Assembly: GCA_023245915.1 (NCBI GenBank)
Contig: JAHFJK010000002.1
Location: forward strand, 1 to 29,923
Reading direction: 5' to 3'
DNA: 29,923 nt
Source of the DNA: Candidatus Doudnabacteria bacterium
GTDB lineage: Bacteria; Patescibacteriota; Doudnabacteria; UBA920
Positions 15,079-21,700 of this stretch are shown here, piece after piece. Each line of letters opens with the position of its first letter. Position 1 is the first letter of the stretch. The position numbers and the translations under genes are program-made. The notes beneath the pieces are model-generated. The model searched no databases. It was not told the DNA's origin and saw only the letters and a program-made list of their open reading frames with translations.

Positions 15079-15867
15079 TTATTTAATTTTTTTTCCCTGC
15101 TCCCACGCCAGTTCAAAAATTATTTTTAAAGAATTGGCAAAGGACGAATTTTTAATTTCAAAAGCTGTATTCTCACCAGGTTTAACGAGCACACCCATGA
15201 CTATGTCATCGTAAATATTTACTTCAGCTGCCGGCAGAAAAGAAAATTTTTCATTTAACCATCTATACTCCTGATATTTTTGGCTATCGGGATTGTTTTT
15301 ATAGTTGTAATTAAAAAAATGCTCGCCTTTTTCGTTTTTGACCACAAGGGAACGTTCTTTAATTTTTAATTTTGTTCTTTCCTTAACATACTCTATTCCC
15401 ATTTCATCAAATTCGGGCAAATAAACACTGAAGTCAATTATAGAATAAATGGTGGACTTGGCCTCCAGAGTATGCCAATAAATATTTTTGATTCCGTCTC
15501 TCCCCTCAAAAAATTTTATGACCGGCTTATTTTCTTTTTTATAAAGATTTTGCAAATCCGGTAATACTTCGCTTATGTCTGTCAGGCGTCTTTCGGCCTG
15601 GTTTTTTTTGTTTTCTAAGTATCGCCTTAATCGGGACGGCGGTTCGGCAACGTATCTCTGCTTTTTGCTTCCAACAGTCGTTCGGTTAATTAGGCCATAT
15701 AAAGCCAGCCTCTCCAAAACATCATAACCAGTAGTTCTATTGAGCTGTGCGGATTTGCTTATTTCGCTCACTGTTCCCTGCCCCAATTCTAATATAGCCA
15801 GATAAACTTTGGTTTCGTTTGGTTGCAATCCCAAAGATTGTAGATTTTCTGATATTTTATAATCCAT
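15079..15867 (-). CDS. TrmB-family transcriptional regulator
   Basis: The 262-aa protein has an N-terminal winged helix-turn-helix (about 13-70) of the TrmB type: N-E-T-K-V-Y-L-A-I-L-E-L-G, then S-E-I-S-K-S-A, R-T-T-G-Y-D-V-L-E-R-L and L-I-N-R. A charged coiled-coil linker (about 78-112) leads to a C-terminal sensor-like domain with no recognised ligand site. TrmB proteins were first known in archaea, where many sense sugars; CPR genomes carry several. It is divergent from a UbiA-like gene, with -35 boxes sharing bases, so that gene is its likely target. The second such regulator in the window is at 25471. Confidence 0.85.
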   Translation of the reverse strand: MDYKISENLQSLGLQPNETKVYLAILELGQGTVSEISKSAQLNRTTGYDVLERLALYGLINRTTVGSKKQRYVAEPPSRLRRYLENKKNQAERRLTDISEVLPDLQNLYKKENKPVIKFFEGRDGIKNIYWHTLEAKSTIYSIIDFSVYLPEFDEMGIEYVKERTKLKIKERSLVVKNEKGEHFFNYNYKNNPDSQKYQEYRWLNEKFSFLPAAEVNIYDDIVMGVLVKPGENTAFEIKNSSFANSLKIIFELAWEQGKKIK

Positions 15868-15921
15868 TCAATAAATAAAGTGTCAAATTATTCCGACAAA
15901 AATTAATTTTAAATAATAATA

Positions 15922-15937
15922 AGCTTTAAATAAAGCT
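15922..15937. promoter_or_regulatory. Candidate operator palindrome
   Basis: AGCTTT-AAAT-AAAGCT, perfect 6-bp arms, just downstream of the minus-strand -10 box, in the leader of the TrmB-like gene. A palindrome here is well placed for autorepression. This is inference from position and symmetry only. Confidence 0.4.
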
Positions 15938-15943
15938 AATTTT

Positions 15944-15973
15944 ATTATATCAAATGATGAAACTTATTGTCAA
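15944..15973 (-). promoter_or_regulatory. Promoter of the TrmB-like regulator
   Basis: On the minus strand a perfect TTGACA (complement of 15968-15973), an 18-nt spacer and a perfect TATAAT (complement of 15944-15949). Confidence 0.7.
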
Positions 15974-15995
15974 TTTTATAAATTTAGACTATATT
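15967..15995 (+). promoter_or_regulatory. Promoter of the UbiA-like gene, -35 shared with the divergent promoter
   Basis: TTGTCA (15967-15972), a 17-nt spacer and TATATT (15990-15995). Its -35 box overlaps five bases of the divergent -35 box, so the two polymerases cannot bind at once. Confidence 0.65.
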
Positions 15996-16044
15996 TCCGA
16001 GTTAAAACAAAAAACCCGGCGGGGATACGCATAAAGGGGGATAG

Positions 16045-16776
16045 ATGCAAGTCTTTCAGGCAAGCAATCGAAGAGGCTCTCGCATGAGAAGAGCCCTTAA
16101 TTATTTAGGTCAGTTGCGGATTTATTCGCTGGTTGATCTGATACTCATGCTACGGGCAGTCTCGCAATTCTCCAAGCCATTTTTGGGAGCAGTATTTTTG
16201 TGGATAGGGTTTCTGGCATTTTTGGAATCCATCCACAAAGACAAAGGCCGCGAGCCAGTGAATCAGACATTCGCTTGGCTAGTCTGGCTTCAGGCTTGCA
16301 TCTTCTTGGGAGACAGTAGCGAGATAATACCTTTATACATTGTTTTCTCTATACTTTATTCTTTTAAGAAGCGCTGGTACTGGGCTAGGTTGTCCCCATT
16401 GTTGAGAGGTTTGCAGACTATAGCAATCGTGGTTCTTGTTTCCCCTTCGGAAATAAAATGGTATTGGCTTGCAGCCACTGCACTTTTAATTGCCATCCGA
16501 AATTTTTGGGGAGATGCACGCGACATTGTGCAGGATGAGAAAGAGGGGATAAAAACCTGGCCTATTTACTTTGAGATGCAGCAGCGTCCCCTAGCTCACT
16601 TATTTTGCACATTAGGCACTACGGCCGCGTGGTGGGCCTATGCCGGCGACCTGTCGCTAAAGTGGCTGCTACTTGTCTGGGTTGTCGAGGCTTCAACCTA
16701 TTTGCTTACTCCCAGACAATCAAACAACAAAACAGCTCAAGGTTTGAGCAAAATCCTTCATATTGTATGGAGGTAG
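16045..16776 (+). CDS. UbiA-like integral membrane protein (possible prenyltransferase relative)
   Basis: The 243-aa protein has about seven hydrophobic helices. Residues 157-173 (D-A-R-D-I-V-Q-D-E-K-E-G-I-K-T-W-P) match the second aspartate-rich motif of UbiA prenyltransferases, D-xx-D-xxx-D-xxx-G-xx-T-x-P, with D157, D160 and D164 in place. The first motif (N-D-xxx-D) should fall near 58-70, where the text is E-S-I-H-K-D-K-G-R-E-P-V-N: the context is similar but the aspartates are mostly lost. UbiA enzymes need both motifs to bind the Mg-diphosphate of a prenyl donor, so catalysis is doubtful. A strong Shine-Dalgarno (AAAGGGGG) precedes the ATG, unlike the core genes. The divergent TrmB-like regulator probably controls it. 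Confidence 0.6.
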   Translation: MQVFQASNRRGSRMRRALNYLGQLRIYSLVDLILMLRAVSQFSKPFLGAVFLWIGFLAFLESIHKDKGREPVNQTFAWLVWLQACIFLGDSSEIIPLYIVFSILYSFKKRWYWARLSPLLRGLQTIAIVVLVSPSEIKWYWLAATALLIAIRNFWGDARDIVQDEKEGIKTWPIYFEMQQRPLAHLFCTLGTTAAWWAYAGDLSLKWLLLVWVVEASTYLLTPRQSNNKTAQGLSKILHIVWR

Positions 16777-16804
16777 GCGGAACGCTTCGTGCGGACCGCC
16801 TTTT
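16776..16804 (+). terminator. Intrinsic terminator of the UbiA-like gene
   Basis: GGCGG (16776-16780) pairs with CCGCC (16796-16800), with an inner CGC/GCG stem around a TTCG-containing loop, followed by TTTTCGTTT. It begins at the stop codon. Confidence 0.75.
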
Positions 16805-16808
16805 CGTT

Positions 16809-16881
16809 TATATGGCTAGTGACAGAACCATCCAAAACACCACCGTAAGCTTGTTTTTTAAAAATTGGGTTGCGTTAGGCT
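16809..16881 (-). pseudogene. Remnant of an O-antigen-ligase-like 3' end
   Basis: Read on the minus strand this matches the last 70 or so bases of the ligase gene at 17559, including the block encoding V-F-W-M-V-L-S-L and a following TAA; I estimate about three-quarters identity by eye. It is in the same orientation as the intact gene. Upstream of it no further ligase sequence is seen, because the toxin-antitoxin promoter starts at 16888. The intact gene and the remnant bracket the toxin-antitoxin cassette. Confidence 0.7.
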
Positions 16882-16887
16882 GGCTGG

Positions 16888-16916
16888 TTGACGCCGGACG
16901 ATTTTTAAATTATAAT
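16888..16916 (+). promoter_or_regulatory. Promoter of the DUF433-DUF5615 operon
   Basis: TTGACG (16888-16893), a 17-nt spacer and a perfect TATAAT (16911-16916), 30 nt before the DUF433 start at 16947. Confidence 0.7.
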
Positions 16917-16946
16917 TGCATCAGAGAAATTAAAATTTTTTGGATA

Positions 16947-17201
16947 ATGCTAAAACTATCTCTCAACAAATACATTATTGCCGACCCGGCAATTTGTCAT
17001 GGAAAACCGACCTTTAAAGGTACACGCATTATGGTTTGGCAGGTTTTAGAAATGCTTTCAGCCGGAGAAAGCGTTAAAGGTATCATTAGCGCTTTTCCCA
17101 GCTTAAAGATTGTCCATATACGCGCCGCTTTGGAATATGCCAGCAGTTTAACCAGACAAAATTATGTTATCGTCAACACGGCTGACCCGGTTCTTGCTTG
17201 A
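16947..17201 (+). CDS. DUF433 antitoxin (VapB45-like)
   Basis: The 84-aa protein starts at ATG 16947, the first ATG after a good promoter. It has the DUF433 signature I-x-x-D-P-x-I-x-x-G-K-P-x-F-K-G-T-R-I (about 9-27) followed by a helix-turn-helix-like part (E-M-L-S-A-G-E-S, I-I-S-A-F-P-S-L, I-x-A-A-L-E-Y-A). DUF433 proteins are paired with DUF5615 PIN-like toxins and bind their own promoter. The upstream frame continues to 16605 inside the UbiA-like gene but is not coding there. It overlaps the toxin gene by 38 nt, typical for such a pair. Confidence 0.88.
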   Translation: MLKLSLNKYIIADPAICHGKPTFKGTRIMVWQVLEMLSAGESVKGIISAFPSLKIVHIRAALEYASSLTRQNYVIVNTADPVLA

Positions 17202-17532
17202 TGAAAATGTTCGCGCGGAACTGGAAAAGTTTTTACGGCGACGCAGATTAAATCTGCGGTTGGCAGTTAAGGGATCATCCGATCAATTTTTAGCGCGTGT
17301 TTCAAAGAGAGAAAAGCGGGTTTTTGTAACAAATGATACAGATTTTACAATACTGCCCGCGGACAAAATTTTTTCAGTAATCTGGCTGAGACTGCCGCAA
17401 AATAATCCTGACTTGCTCATTGTGTCTTTTGAAAAACTCCTTATGGAATGTAAAAATTTCCAGAGTCGGATTATTATTCTTGAACCTTGGGGTTGGTCAA
17501 GCTTGCCGTTGCCAAAAGAAACACAAATATAA
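17164..17532 (+). CDS. DUF5615 PIN-like toxin (VapC45/Mut7-C type)
   Basis: The 122-aa protein has the DUF5615 landmarks: F-L-L-D-E-N-V near the N-terminus (D13, E14) and R-V-F-V-T-N-D-T-D-F with D58 and D60 acidic residues. The fold is PIN-like and such proteins are predicted RNases, neutralised by the DUF433 partner. The first few residues (M-L-S-S-T-R-L-T) overlap the antitoxin end, so the start may be slightly downstream. A bidirectional terminator follows, shared with the converging ligase gene. Confidence 0.85.
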   Translation: MLSSTRLTRFLLDENVRAELEKFLRRRRLNLRLAVKGSSDQFLARVSKREKRVFVTNDTDFTILPADKIFSVIWLRLPQNNPDLLIVSFEKLLMECKNFQSRIIILEPWGWSSLPLPKETQI

Positions 17533-17560
17533 AAAACTGTCACAGTAAAGACAGTTTTTT
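17531..17560. terminator. Bidirectional intrinsic terminator
   Basis: AAAAAACTGTC (17531-17541) and GACAGTTTTTT (17550-17560) form a perfect 11-bp stem with A and T runs on the proper sides for both strands, between the converging toxin and ligase genes. Confidence 0.85.
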
Positions 17561-18833
17561 ATATTGATAACGACAAAACCATCCAAAACACCATTGCCAA
17601 ATCGTTTTTAAAATAGGGGTTGTCAATAAGGCCTTGGAAGAGGAGGCAGATGAGGAAGAGGGCGACAGCCAACTTTATGTCATTCCCGCGAAAGCCTGCC
17701 TTGCCGGCAGGCAGGCGGGAATCTAGATTGTGGATTCCGGCTAGCCCTTCGCCGCTTCGCGGCTCCGTGGCTGCCGGAATGACACTGGGGCGGAGGCCGC
17801 GATAAATATAAATTGATATTAATCCCAAGAAACTAATTAGACCTAACAAGCCCGTTTCTACCCAAAAATTTAAAAATACGTTATGCGGAAAGTTGTGAGT
17901 ATCTAAATTGGGGTCAGTGTTTAGCTTTTGCCAGTTATTACCAAAGCCTGTTAAGCCTAATCCAAAAATTGGCGACTCTTTTATAGCTTTAACGCCTGTG
18001 TGCCAAAGCGAAAGGCGAGAGATGGCAGATTTTTCCCCATAAAAGGGAAGGACAAAGCGCCAGCGAAGATTGGGGACGGAAATTATAACAATAACCATAA
18101 CAATAACGGCGGCGAAGATCAGTTTGCGGATTTTGGCTTCAGCAGCCACAATCAAATAAATTCCAATAGCTGCGGCCAGCCCTAAGAAACCGGCGCGGGA
18201 AAAGGAAAGGAGCAGGCCGAGCGCGCCTAAGGCCCAGGCGAGGGATTTTAGATTTAAGATTTTAGATTTAAGATTTTCAAAAACGTCGGGAATCAATAAT
18301 GCCAAAAGCGGGGCTGACCAAAGGGCGTAAAAATTCGGATGTGCAAAAAAACTCAACGCGCGTTTTGGCTCGTTGGCATTGCCCCAATAAATTTGCGGAA
18401 GGCCGAGTAAAGTGAAATATTGCAGTATTGCGTAAAGACCAGCTAAAGCTAGTAAGTAGTAAGTAGTAAGTAGTAAGTAACTTTTGCTTTGCGGATGTTG
18501 CTCAAAGAAAAATTTGCCAATGAAAAAAATCGAAATCGGTTGAAGAAACAAAACAATAAATTGTCCCAACTTTGCCTGGTCGAAGCCTTTGATGAATAAA
18601 CTGATTATTCCAGAGATGAAGAAAAAGCCGACTGTTAGTAAAATCTCTTTGCGAATATTTTTGACGGCCGTCAAAAATATTCGCGCCCGTTTTTTTGCGA
18701 TGACATTAACCACAAATGCTATCCAAACCAAAAATACCCACATCATCAGAATATTTCTGGGAAGAAAACCCAAGTTAAACCGAATGGCATAAGCCGGAGC
18801 CAGAATAAAAGTTATAATAAGCAGGTAAAGCAT
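17559..18833 (-). CDS. O-antigen ligase / polymerase family membrane protein (Wzy/WaaL-like)
   Basis: The 424-aa protein has about ten hydrophobic segments and the O-antigen ligase (Wzy_C) core: F-F-A-H-P-N-F-Y-A near 160, then the periplasmic loop containing R-x-x-L-W-x-x-G-x-x-x-I-x-x-S-P-I-x-G-x-G and D-T-H-N-F-P-H-N-V-F-L. These proteins transfer or polymerise surface glycans on undecaprenyl carriers, and some are protein glycosyltransferases. The exact acceptor cannot be told. Residues about 350-385 are encoded by a dispersed palindromic repeat (17679-17784) that has stayed in frame. A decayed copy of the 3' end lies at 16809-16881. Confidence 0.82.
   Translation of the reverse strand: MLYLLIITFILAPAYAIRFNLGFLPRNILMMWVFLVWIAFVVNVIAKKRARIFLTAVKNIRKEILLTVGFFFISGIISLFIKGFDQAKLGQFIVLFLQPISIFFIGKFFFEQHPQSKSYLLLTTYYLLALAGLYAILQYFTLLGLPQIYWGNANEPKRALSFFAHPNFYALWSAPLLALLIPDVFENLKSKILNLKSLAWALGALGLLLSFSRAGFLGLAAAIGIYLIVAAEAKIRKLIFAAVIVMVIVIISVPNLRWRFVLPFYGEKSAISRLSLWHTGVKAIKESPIFGLGLTGFGNNWQKLNTDPNLDTHNFPHNVFLNFWVETGLLGLISFLGLISIYIYRGLRPSVIPAATEPRSGEGLAGIHNLDSRLPAGKAGFRGNDIKLAVALFLICLLFQGLIDNPYFKNDLAMVFWMVLSLSI
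17679..17784. repeat. 106-bp palindromic element inside the ligase gene, read in frame
   Basis: TGTCATTCC (17679-17687) and GGAATGACA (17776-17784) are perfect 9-bp terminal inverted repeats. Inside is a GCCTGCC-TTGCCGGCA-GGCAGGC stem of the family also seen at 21669 and 23897, and a second hairpin around CGCCGCTTCGCGGC-type sequence. The encoded text (V-I-P-A-x-x-x-P, L-D-S-R-L-P-A-G-K-A-G-F-R-G-N-D) is the peptide such dispersed repeats give when translated, unlike the surrounding helices. Confidence 0.8.
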
Positions 18834-18848
18834 ATTTTGAGATCCCTC

Positions 18849-18868
18849 GCTCCGCCAGCTGGCGGAGC
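18849..18868. repeat. Perfect 20-bp palindrome
   Basis: GCTCCGCCAGCTGGCGGAGC is perfectly self-complementary and sits between the PBP stop and the ligase start on the minus strand, next to GATCC and GGATGAC words. It resembles the core of a dispersed palindromic repeat and may also act as a weak terminator for the PBP gene. Confidence 0.65.
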
Positions 18869-18888
18869 TAAGGATGACGGCGTGGACC

Positions 18889-21492
18889 TCAGTTGCCTGG
18901 GAATTTTAACCCGCCGACGTCAAAAATAATGTTGGTGCTGGTGTCTGCGGAATTGCCGCCAATGTCAGTGGCTTTGGCAGCCAAAACGTGGGTACCGGCT
19001 CCGTAATCTTTATTTAAAGAAAAAATAAATGGCGCTAGAGTTTTGCTTTGTAGTAGTTCACCGTCCACCGACACTTGCACCCGCGCAATTGGTTTAGACC
19101 CGGCCGCAGTAACCTGGATATTAAACGGTAAGGAGGTAATTACCGCACCCTCGGACGGAGCGTCAATGCTCACCGCGGGTTTTTGTCCTGTTGAGTTGTC
19201 TGGATTGTTGGCAGGAGGGTTAATAAGGTCGCCTGGAGGATAAGTATAGCCGTGAGCCAGTGCCCATTCCACTACCGGGTTTTCCCAGTCAGGGTTGTCT
19301 TTTTTTTCGCTGTGCAAAACTGTGTAAATTTTGTCAATAATATTTTCGGGCAAAGTTAAATTAGTCGCCGGCAAGCCAGTGGCGGAATCGGCAGAGACTT
19401 TTATGTGCACATCGTCATAAGTTGTGGGTACCGCGTAGTCAGCAAAGACTTCGGTTTTGGTGACTGGTGTGGCGTCAGTAGGCAGTTTGCCGGAAAGTTC
19501 GTCCACAGCAACCTGCTGGATGCCGCTGGGCACAGGGAAAGCCTCCAGGGGCTGGCCGGCTAATGCGTTTTGCATGAATTCGTGCCAGATTGGCGCGGCT
19601 ACCACAACTCCATCCGCGCCTTTTTTCATGGGACACTTGGTACCGCCGCAATTATTTCCGGCCCAGACACCAGCTGCCAGGGAAGGGGTAAAGCCCATGG
19701 TCCAGCCATCCCCCCAGTCGTTGGTAGTGCCGGTTTTGGCCGCTACCGGCCGGTCAGGCAAAGTCAGCGGCGAGTTGGCGCCGAAAATAAAACTTCGGGC
19801 GTTATTGTCAGTCATAATGCTGATAAGCTCATATGCGGCCTGGGGGTCTAAAACACTTTGGGGATTGCTTTTGTATTCTTCCAAAATCTGGCCATCTTTG
19901 TTTTCAATTTTTAAGATGGGGGTCTTTTCATTTTTTACGCCTTCGTTAGCGATTACCGAATAAGCGGCAACATGGTCAACAAGTTTTACCGTACATCCCC
20001 CTAAAACCAAAGACAGCCCGCAGTCGGCCATGGGGCTGGTAATACCTAAATCTCGCGCGGTTTGGGTGGCACTATTTACTCCTACCAAAGCTAAAGTTTT
20101 TACCGCAGGAACATTCAAGCTTCCAGCTAAAGCTTTGCGCATAGAAAGCGGCCCATAAGATTGGCCAGAATAGTTGCTCGGAGCGTAGTCTTTTCCGCCA
20201 TATGTACCGAAATCAGTTACAACATCAAATAAGGGGGAGGCCGGTGAATATTTAAAATCTTTTTTGAAAGCCGTTGCGTAAACATAAGGCTTAAAGCTTG
20301 AACCGGGTTGTCTCTTGTCTGAAATAGCGACATTCACGTTCGGCTCAAACATACAGTTTTTTCCGGGCGTACAGCCGGCGGGTTCAGGCTTGCCAAAATA
20401 ATCTTTGCTGCCGACCATAGCCAAAATTTGGCCGGTCCTGGGATCGATAGCCACCAGCGCGGCATTGTCGGCATTGTATTTTTTGGATGAGTTTTCTACC
20501 CCGTTTTTTACCGCGGCCTCGGCAATTGCCTGTAGACGCAAATCTAAAGTAGTATAAACCTTTAGGCCGCCTTCCTGCAAAGTTTTTTCCCCGTATTTAT
20601 TGGCCAGATAATCTTGCACCCATAAAACAAAGTGCGGCGCTTTTATGCCGTTAGTCAGTTCGGAAAACTGGACTTTTTCTTCCTGTGCCTGCTTTTTTTG
20701 TTCTTCAGTAATATAGCCCTGTTGCTGCATGTAAGATAAAATTGTATTTTTGCGGTTGTCCAAAGCCTGACGGTTTGGACCCAGTGGATTGTAGTAGGTA
20801 GGGGCTTGCGGTAAAGTGGCCAAATAAGCGCTTTCTGCTAAAGATAAATCTTTTGCCGATTTGTTAAAGTAGCTGTTGGCCGCCGCTTCAATGCCATATG
20901 AATTCCTGCCGTAAGGGATTTCGTTTAAATATAATTTTAAAACTTCGTCCTTGGAAAAACGTGAATCTATAGTGACGGCTAAAATCATTTCACGGATTTT
21001 TCTGTCCCAGGATTTGTCGTCGGTCAATATGGCTTTTTTGACAAATTGTTGGGTAATCGTGCTGCCACCCTGGCTTTTGCTGGCAGTCAAAACGTCGACT
21101 ATGACAGCTCGGGCAATGCCAGTTAGAGAAATACCGCCGTGTTTATAAAAATCTTTATCTTCTATTGCAATAGTCGCGTTTTTTAAAAAGGGAGAAATAT
21201 CATTTAAGTTTTTTTGTGTGCGTTTGTAGCCACCGTGAATTTCGTAAAGCAAACTGCCGTCACGCGCAAAAATTTTGGAAGATTCCGGGACATTTCTGTC
21301 TAAAAGTTTGTTTGGATCGGGCAAATCTTTGGCATAGTACAAAAACATGACAGCAATAAATAAAACGCCCAAGGCAAATAGGCGGAAAGCCCAGGTAAAG
21401 AGTTTTCTGGCATTAAATCTGCCCCACTTAAAACGCAAGCGTTTCCTGGAATTTTTACTGTAAGGCGAGTTTTTGTAACTGTAAACACGCAT
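18889..21492 (-). CDS. Class A penicillin-binding protein (PBP1A-type) with Ig-like tail
   Basis: This bifunctional peptidoglycan synthase has 867 aa. It has a basic cytoplasmic N-terminus and one membrane anchor (about 32-53). The GT51 glycosyltransferase domain carries EDKDFYKHGG (111-120, catalytic E111) and GGSTITQQ (142-149). The transpeptidase domain carries the serine motif S-S-F-K-P near 399, G-S-L-N near 456 and the K-T-G-T triad near 585. The last 110 residues (about 755-867) form an Ig-like module with a proline/asparagine linker, common in CPR and actinobacterial PBPs. Its start codon is inside an inverted repeat spanning the predicted leader. It is probably followed by the ligase gene in one transcript. 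Confidence 0.95.
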   Translation of the reverse strand: MRVYSYKNSPYSKNSRKRLRFKWGRFNARKLFTWAFRLFALGVLFIAVMFLYYAKDLPDPNKLLDRNVPESSKIFARDGSLLYEIHGGYKRTQKNLNDISPFLKNATIAIEDKDFYKHGGISLTGIARAVIVDVLTASKSQGGSTITQQFVKKAILTDDKSWDRKIREMILAVTIDSRFSKDEVLKLYLNEIPYGRNSYGIEAAANSYFNKSAKDLSLAESAYLATLPQAPTYYNPLGPNRQALDNRKNTILSYMQQQGYITEEQKKQAQEEKVQFSELTNGIKAPHFVLWVQDYLANKYGEKTLQEGGLKVYTTLDLRLQAIAEAAVKNGVENSSKKYNADNAALVAIDPRTGQILAMVGSKDYFGKPEPAGCTPGKNCMFEPNVNVAISDKRQPGSSFKPYVYATAFKKDFKYSPASPLFDVVTDFGTYGGKDYAPSNYSGQSYGPLSMRKALAGSLNVPAVKTLALVGVNSATQTARDLGITSPMADCGLSLVLGGCTVKLVDHVAAYSVIANEGVKNEKTPILKIENKDGQILEEYKSNPQSVLDPQAAYELISIMTDNNARSFIFGANSPLTLPDRPVAAKTGTTNDWGDGWTMGFTPSLAAGVWAGNNCGGTKCPMKKGADGVVVAAPIWHEFMQNALAGQPLEAFPVPSGIQQVAVDELSGKLPTDATPVTKTEVFADYAVPTTYDDVHIKVSADSATGLPATNLTLPENIIDKIYTVLHSEKKDNPDWENPVVEWALAHGYTYPPGDLINPPANNPDNSTGQKPAVSIDAPSEGAVITSLPFNIQVTAAGSKPIARVQVSVDGELLQSKTLAPFIFSLNKDYGAGTHVLAAKATDIGGNSADTSTNIIFDVGGLKFPGN

Positions 21493-21605
21493 GCCCAGTA
21501 AGACTTCTTTGTAATTTTATTAATAATTAGTCCAGTTCACTTTTGTTATTTACCCAGTATCTTTTGAACAAGCAGCCGGATTGCAAAGAAGTTCTACTGG
21601 GCATG
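21490..21605 (-). promoter_or_regulatory. PBP mRNA leader with long inverted repeat covering the start codon
   Basis: The 22 bases 21490-21511, including the PBP start codon (complement of 21490-21492), match the reverse complement of 21584-21605 at 20 of 22 positions. A TATAAT on the minus strand (complement of 21611-21616) would start transcription near 21604, so the mRNA's first bases would be the partner of its own start region. Reading: translation-controlling leader, or a 116-bp MITE that has supplied the start region. Confidence 0.6.
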
Positions 21606-21610
21606 GACAA

Positions 21611-21639
21611 ATTATAGCCTTTTTTAAGGTTTTGGAAAA
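21611..21639 (-). promoter_or_regulatory. Probable PBP promoter
   Basis: Perfect TATAAT on the minus strand (complement of 21611-21616). The -35 position 17 nt upstream reads TTTTCC, only a weak match. Confidence 0.45.
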
Positions 21640-21642
21640 TGG

Positions 21643-21648
21643 TATAAT
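21643..21648 (+). promoter_or_regulatory. Probable tyrS -10 box
   Basis: Perfect TATAAT, 53 nt before the tyrS ATG; the -35 region is a T-run with a weak match. It is divergent from the PBP promoter, with the two -10 boxes only about 27 nt apart. Confidence 0.45.
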
Positions 21649-21668
21649 GGTTGAGAATTAAGATATAA

Positions 21669-21688
21669 CCTGCCTGCCGGCAGGCAGG
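21669..21688. repeat. Perfect 20-bp palindrome in the tyrS leader
   Basis: CCTGCCTGCCGGCAGGCAGG is fully self-complementary and ends 12 nt before the tyrS ATG. Related copies occur at 17693-17717 and 23897-23914. A hairpin this stable next to a start codon could reduce translation. Confidence 0.8.
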
Positions 21689-21700
21689 GATTTAAGATCT

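Noticed and set aside
16605..16946. Extended N-terminus for the DUF433 protein
   Set aside because: The frame there overlaps the UbiA-like gene, its terminator and the operon promoter; the first ATG after the promoter is at 16947.
19457..19963. 168-codon plus-strand frame opposite the PBP gene
   Set aside because: It is a shadow of the transpeptidase domain, where all catalytic motifs are intact on the minus strand.
21649..21700. T-box riboswitch before tyrS
   Set aside because: The leader is only about 45 nt and its one hairpin belongs to a dispersed palindrome family; no specifier loop or T-box sequence is seen.
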